From positions 1-64,000 of the forward strand of contig CM060200.1 of assembly GCA_030562195.1 (NCBI GenBank): 64,000 nucleotides of DNA, read 5' to 3'. Below the pieces are notes generated by a model. The model was not told where the DNA came from. It searched no databases and was given only the letters and a program-made list of their open reading frames with translations. Origin of the DNA: Nipponacmea schrenckii (Eukaryota > Mollusca > Gastropoda > Lottiidae). Made by a program: the position numbers and the translations under genes. The number at the start of each line of letters is the position of its first letter. Positions within the stretch are counted from its first letter, which is position 1. Of this stretch, positions 13,196 to 26,900 are shown one piece after another.

Positions 13196-14825
13196 TCACT
13201 CTGTGACTTAGTCAGTCACCCAGACATTCTGATTGAGTAAAAGAATGACTGAGCAGGTAACCGAGTTAGTGACTAGCTAAATGAGTGAGTGACTAAGTAT
13301 ATATGTGTGTGACTGGGCGAGTGAATGGTAAATTATGTGATAAAGTGATGGACTGAGTGACCGTATGTGTTTGTGAGTGAGTTGGTGACTAAGTTACTGA
13401 GTTAATGTGTAACCGTGTGACTAAGTAACAAAGTGACTGAGTGATTGACTGATTTAGTGACTAAGTAACTGAGTGACAGTAAATGTGTGAGTGAGTAAAT
13501 GAATGAGTAATTGGGTTACAGATTAACTGAGTGATTGAGTAGGTTGGTGATTGACTGAGTTACTGAGTTATTGACTGAGTAACTGATTAACTGAGTGACT
13601 AAATCACTGGGTGATTGAGTGAGTTACTGACTGAGTTACTGAGCGAGTGACTAAGTAATATATAAGTGACTGAGTGAGTGACTTAGTGAGTGACTGAGTG
13701 AGTGACTGAGTGAATTAATGAGTGACTTAATGAGTGACTTAATGGATGAATTATAACTAAGTGAGTGAGTGAGTGAATAGGTCACTAATTGAACGAGAAA
13801 TAAGACTGAGAACTGTGTGAGTAAATGAACTCCGTAACTGAGTAACTGAGTGAGTAAATGAATGAGTGAGTGACTGAGTAACTGAGAGATTGAGTAGCTG
13901 AGTGATTGAGTAGCTGAGTAAGTGAGTAATTGAGTGAGTGAATGAGAAACTGAGTATTTAGTGACTATGTGAAAGAATTACTGTGAGTGAGTGGTTGATT
14001 GAGTGAGTGGTTGAGTGAGTGGTTGAGTGGTTGAGTGAGTGAGTGAGTTGAATAAGTCACTAACTGAATGAGGGAGTAAGAAACTGAGTCACTGAGTGAA
14101 TGAGTGAATGAGCTAGTGAAAAACTGTCTGAGTTACTGAGTTAGTGGCTGAGTAACTGAGTGACTGAATAACTGTATCAGTTACTGAATGAGTGACTGAT
14201 TAACTGAGTGAGTGAGTGAGTAAGTTAGTGGCCAAGTAATTAAGTGAGTGACTGAGTGAGTGACTGAATGAGTGACGTAGTGAGTGAGTTAATGAGTCAC
14301 TTACTGAATGAATAAATAAGAAACTCAGTGAGTGAATAATTCACTAACTGAATGAGGGAGTATGAAACTGAGTGACTGAGTGACCCTAATGATAATTGTA
14401 TAAGTGAGTGACTAAGACTGTGAGAAAGTGAGGAACTCAGTCACTCACTTAATCAGTAAATCAACAAAATACTGAGTAATTATGTAAGTGACTGAGTGAC
14501 TGAAAACTGTGTTAGTGTGTGACTAAGTTAGTGACCAAGTGAGTGAGTGACTATATGAGTGAGTTATTGACTGAGTTATTGATTGAGTTACTAAATTAGT
14601 GACTGAGGGTTTGAGTGAATGAGAAACTGTGAGTGATTAGTGACTAAGTGAGTGGGTACTTGTGTGAGTAAGTGACTGAGTGAGTTACTGGGTGGGTGAT
14701 TGGCTAAGTGACTTACTGAATGTCTTACTGAGTAACTGAGTGAATGAGAAACTGTTAGTGAGTGACTGAGTGAATGAGAAACTGTTAGTGAGTGACTAAG
14801 TTACTGGGTAAGTGGGTGAGTGATT
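13196..14825. repeat. GTGACTGAGTAACTGA satellite, block 3
   Basis: Degenerate tetranucleotide repeat with more AACTGA and GATTGA variants than blocks 1 and 2. No gene seen. Confidence 0.86.
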
Positions 14826-15975
14826 AGATAATGAACAGCTATATAAGAAGAGAGATAACTCTATTATACAATAACCAACAACGTTAGATTAAGAACAGCT
14901 ATATAAGAAGAGAGATAACTCTATTATACAATAACCAACAACGTTAGATTAAGAACAGCTATATAAGATGGGACATTACTCTAGTGTACGTTTCTTAACA
15001 ACATTAGATTAAGAACAGCTATATAAGAAGAGAGATAACTCTATTATACAATAATCAACAACATTAGATTAAGAACAACTATATAAGATGGGGGATAACT
15101 CTATTATACGGTTCTCAACAACACTAAATTAAGATCATCAATATTAGAAGGGAGATAACTCTAATATACAGTTCTCGACAACACCAAATTAGGAATAGCT
15201 ATATTAGAAGAGGGTATCGTTTATTTATTAAGGACAGTTATTTAGAAAGGGAGATAACTCTATTTGATAGTTCTCAAAATTATCAATTTAAGAACAGCTA
15301 CACAAAAAGACATATAACTCTATTATCAGTGCTTAATAACATTAGATTCAGATCAGCTTTATTAGAAGGGAGATAACACTATTAAACAGTTCCCAACAAC
15401 ATCAGATTAAGAACAGCTATATTAGAAGGGAGATAACTCTATTATACTATACAGTTCTCAACAACATCAGATTAAGAACAGCAATTTAAGAAGTCAAAAA
15501 ACTCTATTATACAATTCTCAACATCATTAGATTAAGAACAGCTATTTTTTTTTTAAAAAAAAGGGACATAACTATCATACAGTTCTGAACAATAAAAGAG
15601 GGGAGATAACTCGCTTATACAAATTTCAACAACAATACACTAAGAATAGCTATATTAGAAAAAACATAAAGATATTATACGGTTATTAACAACATATCGA
15701 TTACGAACAGGTATATAAGAAGAGAGATAACTCTATCATACAGTTCTCAACAATATTAAATTTTGTATAGCTATATAAGAAGGGAGATAATTCTCTTATA
15801 CAATTCTCAACAATAATTTAATAACAACTATATTAAAAGGGAGATAAGACTATTACACAGTTCTCAACAACAAGAGATTATCAATATTAGAAGGGATATA
15901 ACTCTATTATACAGTATTCGACAACACTAAATTAAGAACAACTATATAAGAAGGGGGATAACTATTTATTAAGGT
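14826..15975. repeat. ATAACTC satellite, block 2
   Basis: Units of about 60 bases with TAGAAGGGAGATAACTCTAT, TACAGTTCTCAACAACA and AAGAACAGCTATAT. The core GGGAGATAACTC resembles a motif I recall as common in molluscan repeats. Confidence 0.9.
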
Positions 15976-17655
15976 AGTAATTGAGTAACTGAGTGACTAA
16001 ATAACTGTGTGACTGAGTAATAGTGTGAGTGATTAACATAGTGAGTGACTAAATGATTGAGTAACTGAGTGACTGAGAGACCGAGTGACTGAGTTACTGA
16101 GTAACTGAGTATCTATTTGAGTGACTGATTGAGTGACTAAATGATTGAGTAAATGTGTAACTGAGTTAGTGACTAAGTAACTAAGTGAACGACTAATTGT
16201 GTGAGTACGTATCTAAGTGAGTGACTTGGTGATTGAGTGAATGAGTAACCGAGTAACCGAGTACCTGAGTGAGTGAGAAACTGAGTGATTGACTAAGGAG
16301 TTACTAAGTTAGTGACTGAGTAATTGGGTGACAAAGTAACTGAGTGATTGACTGAGTAACTGAATAATTGTGTGAGTAACTAAATGAGTAACTTAATAGT
16401 TGAGTAAATGAGTAACTGAGTTACTGAGTAACTGTTCGAGTGAGTTTCTGAGCGAGTTTCTGAATGAGTGAGTGAATGAATAACCGAGTTACTGAGTATC
16501 TGAGCGATTGACTAAGTTAATGAGTTACAGAGTTGGTAGGCGAGTAACAGAGTGACCGAGTAACTGTGTAAGCGAGTAACTGTGTAAGTGAGTAAATGTG
16601 TGAGTAACTGAGTAACTAAGTTAGTGACTGAGTAATTGGGTGACTGAGTAACTGAGTGATTGACTGAGTAACTGAGTGACTGAATAATTGTGTGAGTAAC
16701 TAAGTGAGTAACTGAATAGTTGAGTAAATGAGTAACTGAGTTACTGAGTAACTGCTCGAGTGAGTTACTGAGCGAGTTTCTGAATGAGTTAGTGAATGAA
16801 TGACCGAGTGACTGAGTAACTGAGCGACTAAGTAACTAGGTTACTGAGTTAGTGGCCAATTAACTGAGTGACTGAGTAACTGTGTAGTAACTGTGTAAGT
16901 GAGTAACTGAGGGAATAAATTAATGAGTAACTGAGTGACTGAATAACTGTGTGAGCAACTGGGTGAGTGACTGAAAAATTGCGTAAATGAGTAACTGAGT
17001 TAATGAAAAACTGTTCGAGTGAGATATGAGTGAGTTTCTGAATGAGTGAATGAATAACCGAGTGACTGAGTAACTGAGCGATTGACTAAGTTACTGAGTT
17101 ACTGGCCAAGTAACTGAAAGTGGCCAAGTAACTGAATGACTGAGTAACTTTGTAAGTGAGTAACTGTGTTAGTGAGTAAATGAGTGAGTAAATGAATAAG
17201 TAACTTAGTGACTGAGGAACTGAGTGATTGAGTAGCTGAGTGATTGAGTAGCTGAGTAATTGAGTGGGTTAATAACTATCTGACTGAGAAACTGTGTGAC
17301 TGAGTGATTGAGTAACTGCGTTATTGACCGAGTTACTGAGTGAATGTGTAACCATGTGACTGACTAACTGAAACACTGAGTAACTGGGTGATTGACTGAG
17401 TAACTGAGTGACTGAGTAAATATGTGAGGAAGTAACTGAGTGACTGAGTTAGTGGCTGGGTAACTCAATGATTAACTGAGTTACTGAGTAAGTGACTAAT
17501 GGGTGACGGACTGAGTGACTGTTGTGAGTGACTAAGTGAATAAGTCACATACTGAATGAATAGGTAAGAAACTAAGTGAGTGAGTAACTGAGTGACTAAT
17601 TTACTTACACAGTTACGCACTAGGTCGAGTAAGTGAGTGAGTGAGTGAGTGAGAT
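15976..17655. repeat. GTGACTGAGTAACTGA satellite, block 4
   Basis: Tetranucleotide register with an internal near-duplicate pair: the segment containing GAGTAACTGTTCGAGTGAG recurs about 300 bases later. Confidence 0.86.
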
Positions 17656-19085
17656 AATACTATATACTGTTCTCAACAACATAAGACTAGGGCAGCTAAA
17701 ATTAAAAGAGAGAAAACTATATTAAATAGCTACATTTGAAGGGGGTAACTCTATTATACAGTTCTCAACAACATAAATTTAGGACCAGCTTTATTAGAAG
17801 GGAAATAACCATATCATACAGTTCTCAATAACATTAGAATAATAACAGCTATATAAGAAGGGAGATATAGAGATTATAGAGTTCTCAACAACATCAAATT
17901 TGATTTGGACTAGCTATATTAGAAGCGAGATAACTCTAATATATAGATCTCAACCACATGGGATAAGGAACAGGTATATTATAAGGGAGATAATTCTATT
18001 ATACAGTTCTCAACAATATTAAATTAGGACCAGCTATATTAAAAGGGAGATAACTCTATTATACAATTTTTAACAACATAAGAAAAAACATACATTTGAA
18101 GGGGGTTAACTCAATTATACAGTTCTCAACAACATAAATTTAGAACCAGCTATATTAGTAAGGAGATTACTATATTATACAGTTCTAAACATTATTTGAT
18201 TAAGAACATATATATAGCTTTTAACAATATTAATTTAAACTCCATTTAAAGTTCTTAACAATATTAATTCAAAAACAGCTATATAAGAAGGGAGAAAACT
18301 CTATGATACAGTTCTCGACAACATAAATTTAGGACCAGCTATATTAGAAGGGAAATAACTATATCATACAGTTCTCAATAACATTAGATTAAGAACAGCT
18401 ATATAAGAAGGGAGATAAATCCATTTTTTCGTTCTTAAAAATATTAATTCAAAAACAGCTATATAAGAAGGGAGATAACTCTAGATTAGGAACAGCTATA
18501 TGAGAAGGGAAATAAGGGAAATAATCTATTATACGGTTCTTAACAACATTAAGTTAATAATCGCTATATTAGAAGAGAGATAACTCTAAAATAAGTTTTC
18601 AACAACATTTGATATAGACCAGCTATATTAGAAGCGCGATAACTCTATTTTACAGTTCTCAACAACATGGGATTAGGAACAGGTATATTATAAGGGAGAT
18701 AACTCTATTATATTAAACTTAAAAAGGGAGATAACTCTATTATACGGTTTTTAAACAACATTACATTACAAACAGCTATATAAGAAGAGAAATAACTGTA
18801 TTATACAGTTCTCAACAATATTAAATTAGGACCAGCTATATAAGATGGGAGATAACTCTATTATACTATTTTCAACAACATAAGATTAAAAACAGCTACA
18901 TTTGAAGGGTGATAACTCTATTATACAGTTCTCAACAACATTAATTTGAGACCAGCTATATTATGAGGGGGATAACTCTATTATACTATTTTCAACAACA
19001 TAAGATTAAAAACAGCAACATTTGAAGAAGGATAACTCTATTATACAGTTCTCAACAACCTTAATTTAGCAACAGGTATATTATA
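17656..19085. repeat. ATAACTC satellite, block 3
   Basis: Same 60-base family, with several composite or truncated units (for example near 18,480-18,520). Confidence 0.88.
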
Positions 19086-19370
19086 AGGTCATTCACCCAG
19101 TCATTCTGATTGACTGAGTAACCTAGTGAGTGACTTGCTAAATAAGTTAATAATTTAATAAGTGAGTAAGCGACGGACTGAGTGACTGCATGTGTGTGTA
19201 AGTGACTGAGTGAGAATGAGTGAATGTCACTTACTGAATGAGTAGGTAAGAAACTAAGTGAGTGAGTGAGTGACAGAGTGACTAATTAACTTACGCAGAT
19301 ATTCACTAGGGTAGTTTGAGTGAGTGAGTGAATGAGTTATTGAGATAATGAGTTAGTGAGAAGTTGTATG
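19086..19370. repeat. GTGA satellite, block 5
   Basis: Short tetranucleotide segment separating two ATAACTC blocks. Its start (GTCATTCACCCAGTCATTCTG) resembles 13,205-13,235, so the same junction occurs twice. Confidence 0.8.
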
Positions 19371-20920
19371 TCAACTCAAGAACAGGTCCATAAGAAGGGA
19401 GATAACTCTATTATATCGTTCTCAACAACATTAACTTTAGAAGAGCTATATAAGAAGGGAGATAACTTTTATATTACAGTTCTCAAAATTATGAACTTTA
19501 GAGCAGCTATATAGAAGGGAGTTAACTCTATTATAGAGTTCTTAGCACCAATAGATTGGGACCAGCTATATTATAAAGGAGATAACTCTCTTATACAGTT
19601 CTCAACAACAATTAAGGACAGCTAAGTTAAAAGGGAGATAACACTATTATATAGTTCTTAACAATATCAAATTTAAACCAGCTATATTAGAAGGAAGATA
19701 ACTCTATTATACAGTTCTTAACAACATTAAATTAAGAACAGCTATATTAAAAGTGAGATAATTCTATTATACAGGTAACATTAAATTAAGAACAGCTATT
19801 AAATTATGCAAAGCTATATAAGAAGCAACTTAACTCTATTAGATTAAGAACAGCTATATGAAAAGGGAGATAATCTAACCCTATTAAGAAGTTCCTAACA
19901 ACATGAGATTTAGAACAGATATATAAAATGGAGATATCTCTCTTTTATAGTTGTCAACTAATTAAGAACAACTATGTTGCAGGGGGAATGACTCTATTAT
20001 ACAGTTCACAACAATACTAAATTAGTACCAGCTATATTAGAAGGGAGATAACTCTATTATTCAGTTTACAACAACATTAAAGAACAGTTATTTTACAAGG
20101 GAGATAACACGATCATTCAGTTCTCAACAATATTAAATTAAAGACAACTATATAAGAAGGGAGGTAACATTATTATACAGTTCTTTACATCAGATTAAAA
20201 ACAGCTATATTAGAAGGGAGAAAACTCTATTATATAGTTTCAACAATATTAACTTTAGGAGAGCTATATTAGAAGGGATATAACTCTATTAAACATTAAA
20301 TTTGTATAGCTATATAAGAAGAGTTAGAACGTTGTTGTATTTTTATCATACAGTTCTTAGTAACATGAAATTTTGTATAGCTATATAAGAAGGTAGATAA
20401 CTCTCTTATACAGTTCTCAACAACAATTAATTATTGGGAACAGCTATATTAGAAAGGAGATAACTCTCTTATACAGTTCTCAACAACAATTAATTATTGG
20501 GAACAGCTATATTAGAAAGGAGATAACTCTATTATACAATTCAAAACAACATTAGATTAAGAACAGCTTTATTAGAAGGGAGAAAACTCTATTATACAGT
20601 TCTCAAAAAGATTAGATTAAGAACAGCTACATTTGTAGGGGGATAACTCTATTATAAAGTTCTTAACAACATATTATTAAGGACAGCTTTTTTAGAAGGG
20701 AGATAAGTCTATTTTATAGTTTTCAACAATATTTACTTAAGAACAGCTACATAAGAAGAGAGATGACTCTATTATACAGTTTTCTATAACCATAGATTAA
20801 GATTAGCTATATTAAAAGGGATATAACTCTATAATATAGTTCTCAATATTACTAACTTTAGAGCTGGTATATTAGAAGGGGGATAACTCTATAATATAGT
20901 TTTCAACAATTTTCAAAGTT
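19371..20920. repeat. ATAACTC satellite, block 4
   Basis: Last long block of the 60-base family; includes a perfect local duplication near 20,400-20,530 (CAACAATTAATTATTGGGAA twice). Confidence 0.88.
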
Positions 20921-21345
20921 TTAACCTAATGACCTCTGTTTTAACCGATCGACTTAACTTGAACTGATACAGAAATGCTAATGAAAAACCGTGGTGCAAA
21001 GGCACATATCAAACACATATTTCTTTTAGTATAAACCTTCTTCGGTGTCTATATTGAATCCATAATAAAGAAATAATATATAAAACAGCCATATTGTTGT
21101 ACTTTCTATTGGAGCAGACTTGATAAGCTAGTCTCAGAATGCACCAATTGTACGCGTCACATTATCTTGTCGCAGGGAATGGAAGCCATGTAATTGGTTA
21201 AAACTGAATAGGTGAAAGGTCGCTCAAACAGTTCGTACTGAAGGACAGTGTTAGAACTAACTGTAGTGGTTAAGTATAAAGCCAATAGCTAGTAAAAACA
21301 ATCGAAACGAAACTAATAAAATACGAACGAAAGTATATTTTAATC
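20921..21345. other. Non-repetitive intergenic segment
   Basis: First stretch without tandem structure. No open frame, splice-consistent exon or RNA gene was recognised on either strand. Confidence 0.6.
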
Positions 21346-21490
21346 AGACTGTAAATTAAGAACAGCTATATTAAAAGGGAGATAACCCTATTATACAGTT
21401 CTCAGCAACACGAAATTAGGACCAGCTATATTTGAAGGGAGATAATTCTTTAATACAGTTCTCAACAACATCAAATTAAGGACAACTTTA
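21346..21490. repeat. ATAACTC satellite remnant
   Basis: About two and a half units (AAGGGAGATAACCCTATTAT, AAGGGAGATAATTC), ending abruptly against the ACGT-rich array. Confidence 0.8.
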
Positions 21491-21880
21491 TAAGACGTTG
21501 CTAGGTTGACGTTAATGCCGCCATCTTGAAGTTAGTTCATGTGAAGATGTTATTTAAGGTTGAAATTTTGTTGTAAATCGACGTGGTCATCCTGACGTTA
21601 TTTCTCATCGCCAGTTCAACGCCGACGTAGCCATCTTTAAGGTCGACATTTTCGTTGTAAGTGGACGTCAACATCTTTACTTAAGTTAACATCGCCAGTT
21701 AAACATCAACTTCGCAATCTTGACGTGAGTCGATGCCTGTATCTTGACATAAGTTGACGTTGGCATCTTGACGTGAGTCGAAGTCTGTATCTTGACGTTG
21801 GCATCTTAACATTAGTTGACGTAGCCAGGTTTACATCAATGTCGTCATCTTAGTAAGCTGTCTTAATTTTAGTCGACTAT
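21491..21880. repeat. ACGT-rich degenerate repeat
   Basis: Diverged units of about 30 bases built on GTTGACGTTGGCATCTTGACG and AGTCGA. It is richer in CpG than the rest of the window. Confidence 0.7.
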
Positions 21881-22317
21881 GAAGATTATGCAGATAATAC
21901 ACACATAAAGAAATTACATAAAAAATGAATTGGTATCAAAATAGAATTGGATTGGACTGTAGGGTAGCGCATACAACCAGATCCCCCACCTGAAAGACTG
22001 TTACCAATTATTGCTTATTGTTTACATACTTAATTTTGTCAAGGTATTTGACATAATATTTCATCGTCAAGATGTTTCTGAGAACATAGCATTCCTCCTT
22101 TCTCCATTAACATGGATATTTGAGTGAATTACAGCACATTCAAGCCCTTCCCGATTAATTTTCAATTCTTTCGTTGATGGTATTGTTGATAAATGATTCT
22201 TAATATACACACATTATTAGTACATAACATACTTTATATTTCACAAAACAAACCATATCTAAGATTTAACAATATTTCAAACAACAAACTCAAGACAATT
22301 CAGTCATGAACCATGTC
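21881..22317. other. Non-repetitive 3' flank of SZT2
   Basis: AT-rich unique sequence downstream of the satellite 3' of SZT2. No exon or RNA gene seen. Confidence 0.55.
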
Positions 22318-23855
22318 CACACACTATTTATTAAATCATAGACCATGTACACAAACTATTAATTAAATCATAGACCATGTACACAAACTATTAATTAAAT
22401 CATAGACCATGTACACAAACTATTAATTAAGTCATAGACCATGTACACAAACTATTAATTAAGTCATAGACCATGTACAAAAACTATTAATTAAATCATA
22501 GACCATGTACACAAACTATTAATTAAGTCATAGACCATGTACACAAACTATTAATTAAATCATAGACCATGTACACAAACTATTAATTAAGTCATAGACC
22601 ATGTACACAAACTATTAATTAAGTCAAGGAGCATGTACACAAAGTATTAATTAAGTCATAGACCATGTACACAAACTATTAATTAAGTCATAGACCATGT
22701 ACACAAACTATTAATTAAGTCATAGACCATGTACACAAACTATTAATTAAGTCATAGACCATGTACACAAACTATTAATTAAGTCATAGACCATGTACAC
22801 AAACTATTAATTAAGTCATAGACCATGTACAAAATATTAAGCCATTAACAATATTAATTAAGTCATAGACCATGTACACAAACTATTAATTAAGTCATAG
22901 ACCATGTACACAAATATTAATTAAGTCATAGACCATGTACACAAACTATTAATTAAGTCATAGACCATGTACACAAACTATTAATTAAGTCATAGACCAT
23001 GTACACAAACTATTAATTAAGTCATAGACCATGTACACAAACTATTAATTAAGTCATAGACCATGTACACAAACTATTAATTAAGTCATAGACCATGTAC
23101 ACAAACTATTAATTAAGTCATAGACCATGTACACAAACTATTAATTAAGTCATAGACCATGTACACAAACTATTAATTAAGTCATAGACCATGTACACAA
23201 ACTATTAATTAAGTCATAGACCTTGTACACAAACTATTAATTAAATCATAGACCATGTACACAAAGTATTTATTAAGTCATAGACCATGTACACAAACTA
23301 TTAATTAAGTCATAGACCATGTACACAAACTATTAATTAAGTCATAGACCATGTACACAAACTATTTATTAAGTCATAGACCATGTACACAAACTATTTA
23401 TTAAGTCATAGACCATGTACACAAACTATTAATTAAGTCATAGACCATGTACACAAACTTTTTAAATTAAGTCATAGACCATGTACACAAACTATTAATT
23501 AAGTCATAGACCATGTACACAAACTATTAATTAAGTCATAGACCATGTACACAAACTATTAATTAAATCATAGACCATGTACACAAAGTATTAATTAAGT
23601 CATAGACCATGTACACAAAGTATTTATAAGTCATAGACCATGTACACAAACTATTAATTAAATCATAGACCATGTACACAAAGTATTAATTAAAGGTCAT
23701 AGGACCATGTACACAAACTATTAATTAAGTCATAGACCATGTACACAAACTATTAATTAAGTCATAGACCATGTACACAAACTATTAATTAAGTCATAGA
23801 CCATGTACACAAACTATTAATTAAGTCATAGACCATGTACACAAAGTATTAATTC
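22318..23855. repeat. 32-base satellite starting at the SZT2 stop codon
   Basis: About 48 nearly identical copies (core TCATAGACCATGTACACAAA). On the transcript strand the first unit follows TGA directly as ATTAATACTTTGTGTACATG. The rest repeat it with CTATGACTTAATTAATA, so the array was seeded in the start of the 3' UTR. Rare A-to-T variants create AATAAA on the transcript strand. Confidence 0.95.
22327..22332 (-). promoter_or_regulatory. SZT2: Candidate SZT2 poly(A) signal AATAAA
   Basis: AATAAA on the minus strand in the last copy of the 32-base array; similar variants occur inside the array near 23,268, 23,363 and 23,397. Which is used cannot be told from sequence. Confidence 0.35.
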
Positions 23856-23997
23856 AGAGCAATGTAGACCAGAGATGAAAACAACATGTATTGACGAAAT
23901 CTTCAATATGACTGTACATACTAATTGTAGAAAAATTGGGACTAAGCACCGTGCCATCATATTCTGTAATTGGTTCCTGTATAACTTTGCTCAAATC
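23854..23997 (-). CDS. SZT2: SZT2 exon 44, last exon with stop
   Basis: Reads DLSKVIQEPITEYDGTVLSP, then SMYSHIEDFVNTCCFHLWST, LL and TGA. The end matches human HHLESVINTACFTLWTRLL. Acceptor has a long pyrimidine tract (TTTTTTTTCCAG). The 32-base satellite starts directly at the stop codon. Confidence 0.96.
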   Translation of the reverse strand, partial: DLSKVIQEPITEYDGTVLSPNFSTISMYSHIEDFVNTCCFHLWSTLL

Positions 23998-26900
23998 CTG
24001 GAAAAAAAAAAACTCAGTCTACAGTCTTTCAGATAATATTAAAAATAGTTTCTAATTTTTTCCATTGGCAATTGTCCAGGATTCAAGATATCTGTTTACT
24101 CACAACTAATGAACATTACCAGCTTAAACATAAACAGCCTTTATTGTGGTGATATACCACCATTATACCTGATCATTTTATTCCCCCTTATGATTATAAA
24201 AAAGGAAGAAAACATAGCTTGCCCTAACCCACTGACAACTGTCAGAGAAAGGATAAGACAAATTTAACTAAAGTCAAGTAACTCCATAACCGTAAAACCA
24301 ATTTATTCTAAATTCAATCATGATCGCGATTTCAACAATATATACAAAGTTTCAACAAGATTGGATAAAAACTGTTGTGTTTACTTGGTATATTTGTTGC
24401 AAGGGCAATTAATCCTTTTTATTTACTTATTTTGAATTTGACTGAGATCTAATTTATAACTGTTCATTCGATTTTACGAAATTCAAACTTAACCGAAATC
24501 TCATCAATATATACATGTATACCATTTACCAAGTTGTGTAGCTTCTATAGTGTTTACAAGACTGACAGGTGGATGTGAACTTACAGACAGACAGGTAGAC
24601 GAATAGGTGCAATGACAATATACGTCCACATTTACACGTAGGCATATAAAACTTACAGCTTTTGTGGGAGTTATCTCTAACATTATAAACATACCAAGAT
24701 AATTTGGGTTTGTTATCAACTGAAATAGGAATTAAAAAAGGATTAAGAATCTCGCCTGACTGTGTACTGCTAATAGACATTATTTAGATGATGCCAAAAT
24801 CAAGGAATCAATATCAATTTCCAGTGAAATCATCAATATTTTTCTATGTTAGAGTTAAATCAAAACCAGATAAAAAATTTGATTTGTTCACAATAAAAGC
24901 AAGGGCAAGTAACTGACTAGCAGGGAGGTAAATCTTTGTTAATAATGAACTATTTCAGACCACAAAGTTAAACTTACTATACATTGATTCTGGCCGTCTG
25001 TAGAGGTAAAACAACGGTAATGGTTGGAATATTTAGACATCAAGATGGGTACTAAAGATCGGTACCAAGACACTGGCATGGTTGATAAGGGTAATAACTG
25101 TATATCTTCATCACTTAATGGTGTTCTAATTACCATCTTTAATAATTCTTGAAATTCGTCATAACTTAATTTCCCTAAATTCTAAAATACAGAACAAAAG
25201 AAAATAAAAGAATTGTCATTTTTCTTATATGTCAAAAAATATCATATACAAAATTACTTAAGCAGAATATTTCTATATAGTACAACAACTTTAAACACAA
25301 TAAAGATCTAGCGTTACTATTTAACAAATGTCTTTCAAGTTGAAACAATGATGATTATTTCTATTGGAATATAAATAGTCTCACCAGATATTCACGATTT
25401 TCTTCCAAATCAGTTTTACGTCGTTTTTTCTGTTCCTCTTCATTATTCAGCATTCTCTTCCACAGTAAGTCTCGTCTACAATCACTCTTTGACTTTACCA
25501 CCATACATTTTATTTCATCCCTGAAAATCACACAGATTAAACAGTATATTGGATATTGTAGCAATTCTCACCATAAACCTTGATAAATTAATGTTCATGT
25601 TTCATTTTTTCGTGATCCATATAGCTGTTTCACTTTATCTGGATTTCAATTCTAAAATCAATCATATAGATAGGTTAATTTGATAAAACAAAACAGAAAT
25701 ATAAATATCCTTAATTTATAGAGAAATTAAACCTGCCAGAAACTCACCAAGCTGATTTGATTTCATGAGATAATAATTCATAAATAGCAGCCTGATGTTT
25801 ATTAGAATAGCCCAGATAATCCACGATTTCTTGACGGACACCAATATGTTGTTTAACTGGTATAGGTTGGACTGTTTCATTTTCTATCAGTTCATTATTA
25901 GTCTCTATAAAACCATCTGATAATAAATAAACATGAAACATGACCAAAATTCATAATCTAACAATGAAATAACTCCACAATTGATATGAGTATTTATATT
26001 ATGGTTTTGTCTACCTCCAGATTTGGAACTATGTAGATAAGAGTCTATAGGTCGAATTGAATTAAAATACCAAACATACCTATAGGTTAGGGTCTATTAG
26101 GTCGAATTGAATTAAAACACCAAACATACCTGTAGGTTAGAATCTATTAGGTCTAATTGAATTAAAATACCAAACATACCTGTAGGTTAGAGTCTATTAG
26201 GTCAAATTGAATTAAAATACCAAACATACCTGTAGGTTAGAGTCTATTAGGTCAAATTGAATTAAAATACCAAACATACCTGTAGGTTAGAGTCTATTAG
26301 GTCGAATTGAATTAAAATACCAAACATACCTGTAGATAAGAGTCTATTAGGTCGAATTGAATTAAAATACGAAACATACCTGTAGATAAGAGTCTATTAG
26401 GTCGAATTGAATTAAAATACCAAACATACCTGTAGGTAAGAGTCTATTAGGTCGAATTGAATTAAAATACCAAACATACCTGTAGGTTAGAGTCTATTAG
26501 GTCGAATTGAATTAAAATACCAAACATACCTGTAGGTTAGAGTCTATTAGGTCGAATTGAATTAAAATACCAAACATACCTGTAGGTTAGAGTCTATTAG
26601 GTCGAATTGAATTAAAATACCAAACATACCTGTAGATAAGAGTCTATTAGGTCGAATTGAATTAAAATACCAAACATACCTGAAGGTTAGAGTCTATTAG
26701 GTCAAATTGAATTAAAATACCAAACATACCTGTAGATAAGAGTCTATTAGGTCGAATTCCACCCAATCGTTTTTCTAAATTTTTCAAAGGAAAACAATCC
26801 CTTCTTCTGGTCAATAAAACAAAATATTTCAATCGTAAAATTGGTCGATCTGTATCCGGACTTGTTTTGCCTTGTACGGCCTCTTGGGTTATAATTAATC

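Noticed and set aside
22318..23855. CRISPR-like direct repeats
   Set aside because: Units are head-to-tail without unique spacers, and the host is an animal.
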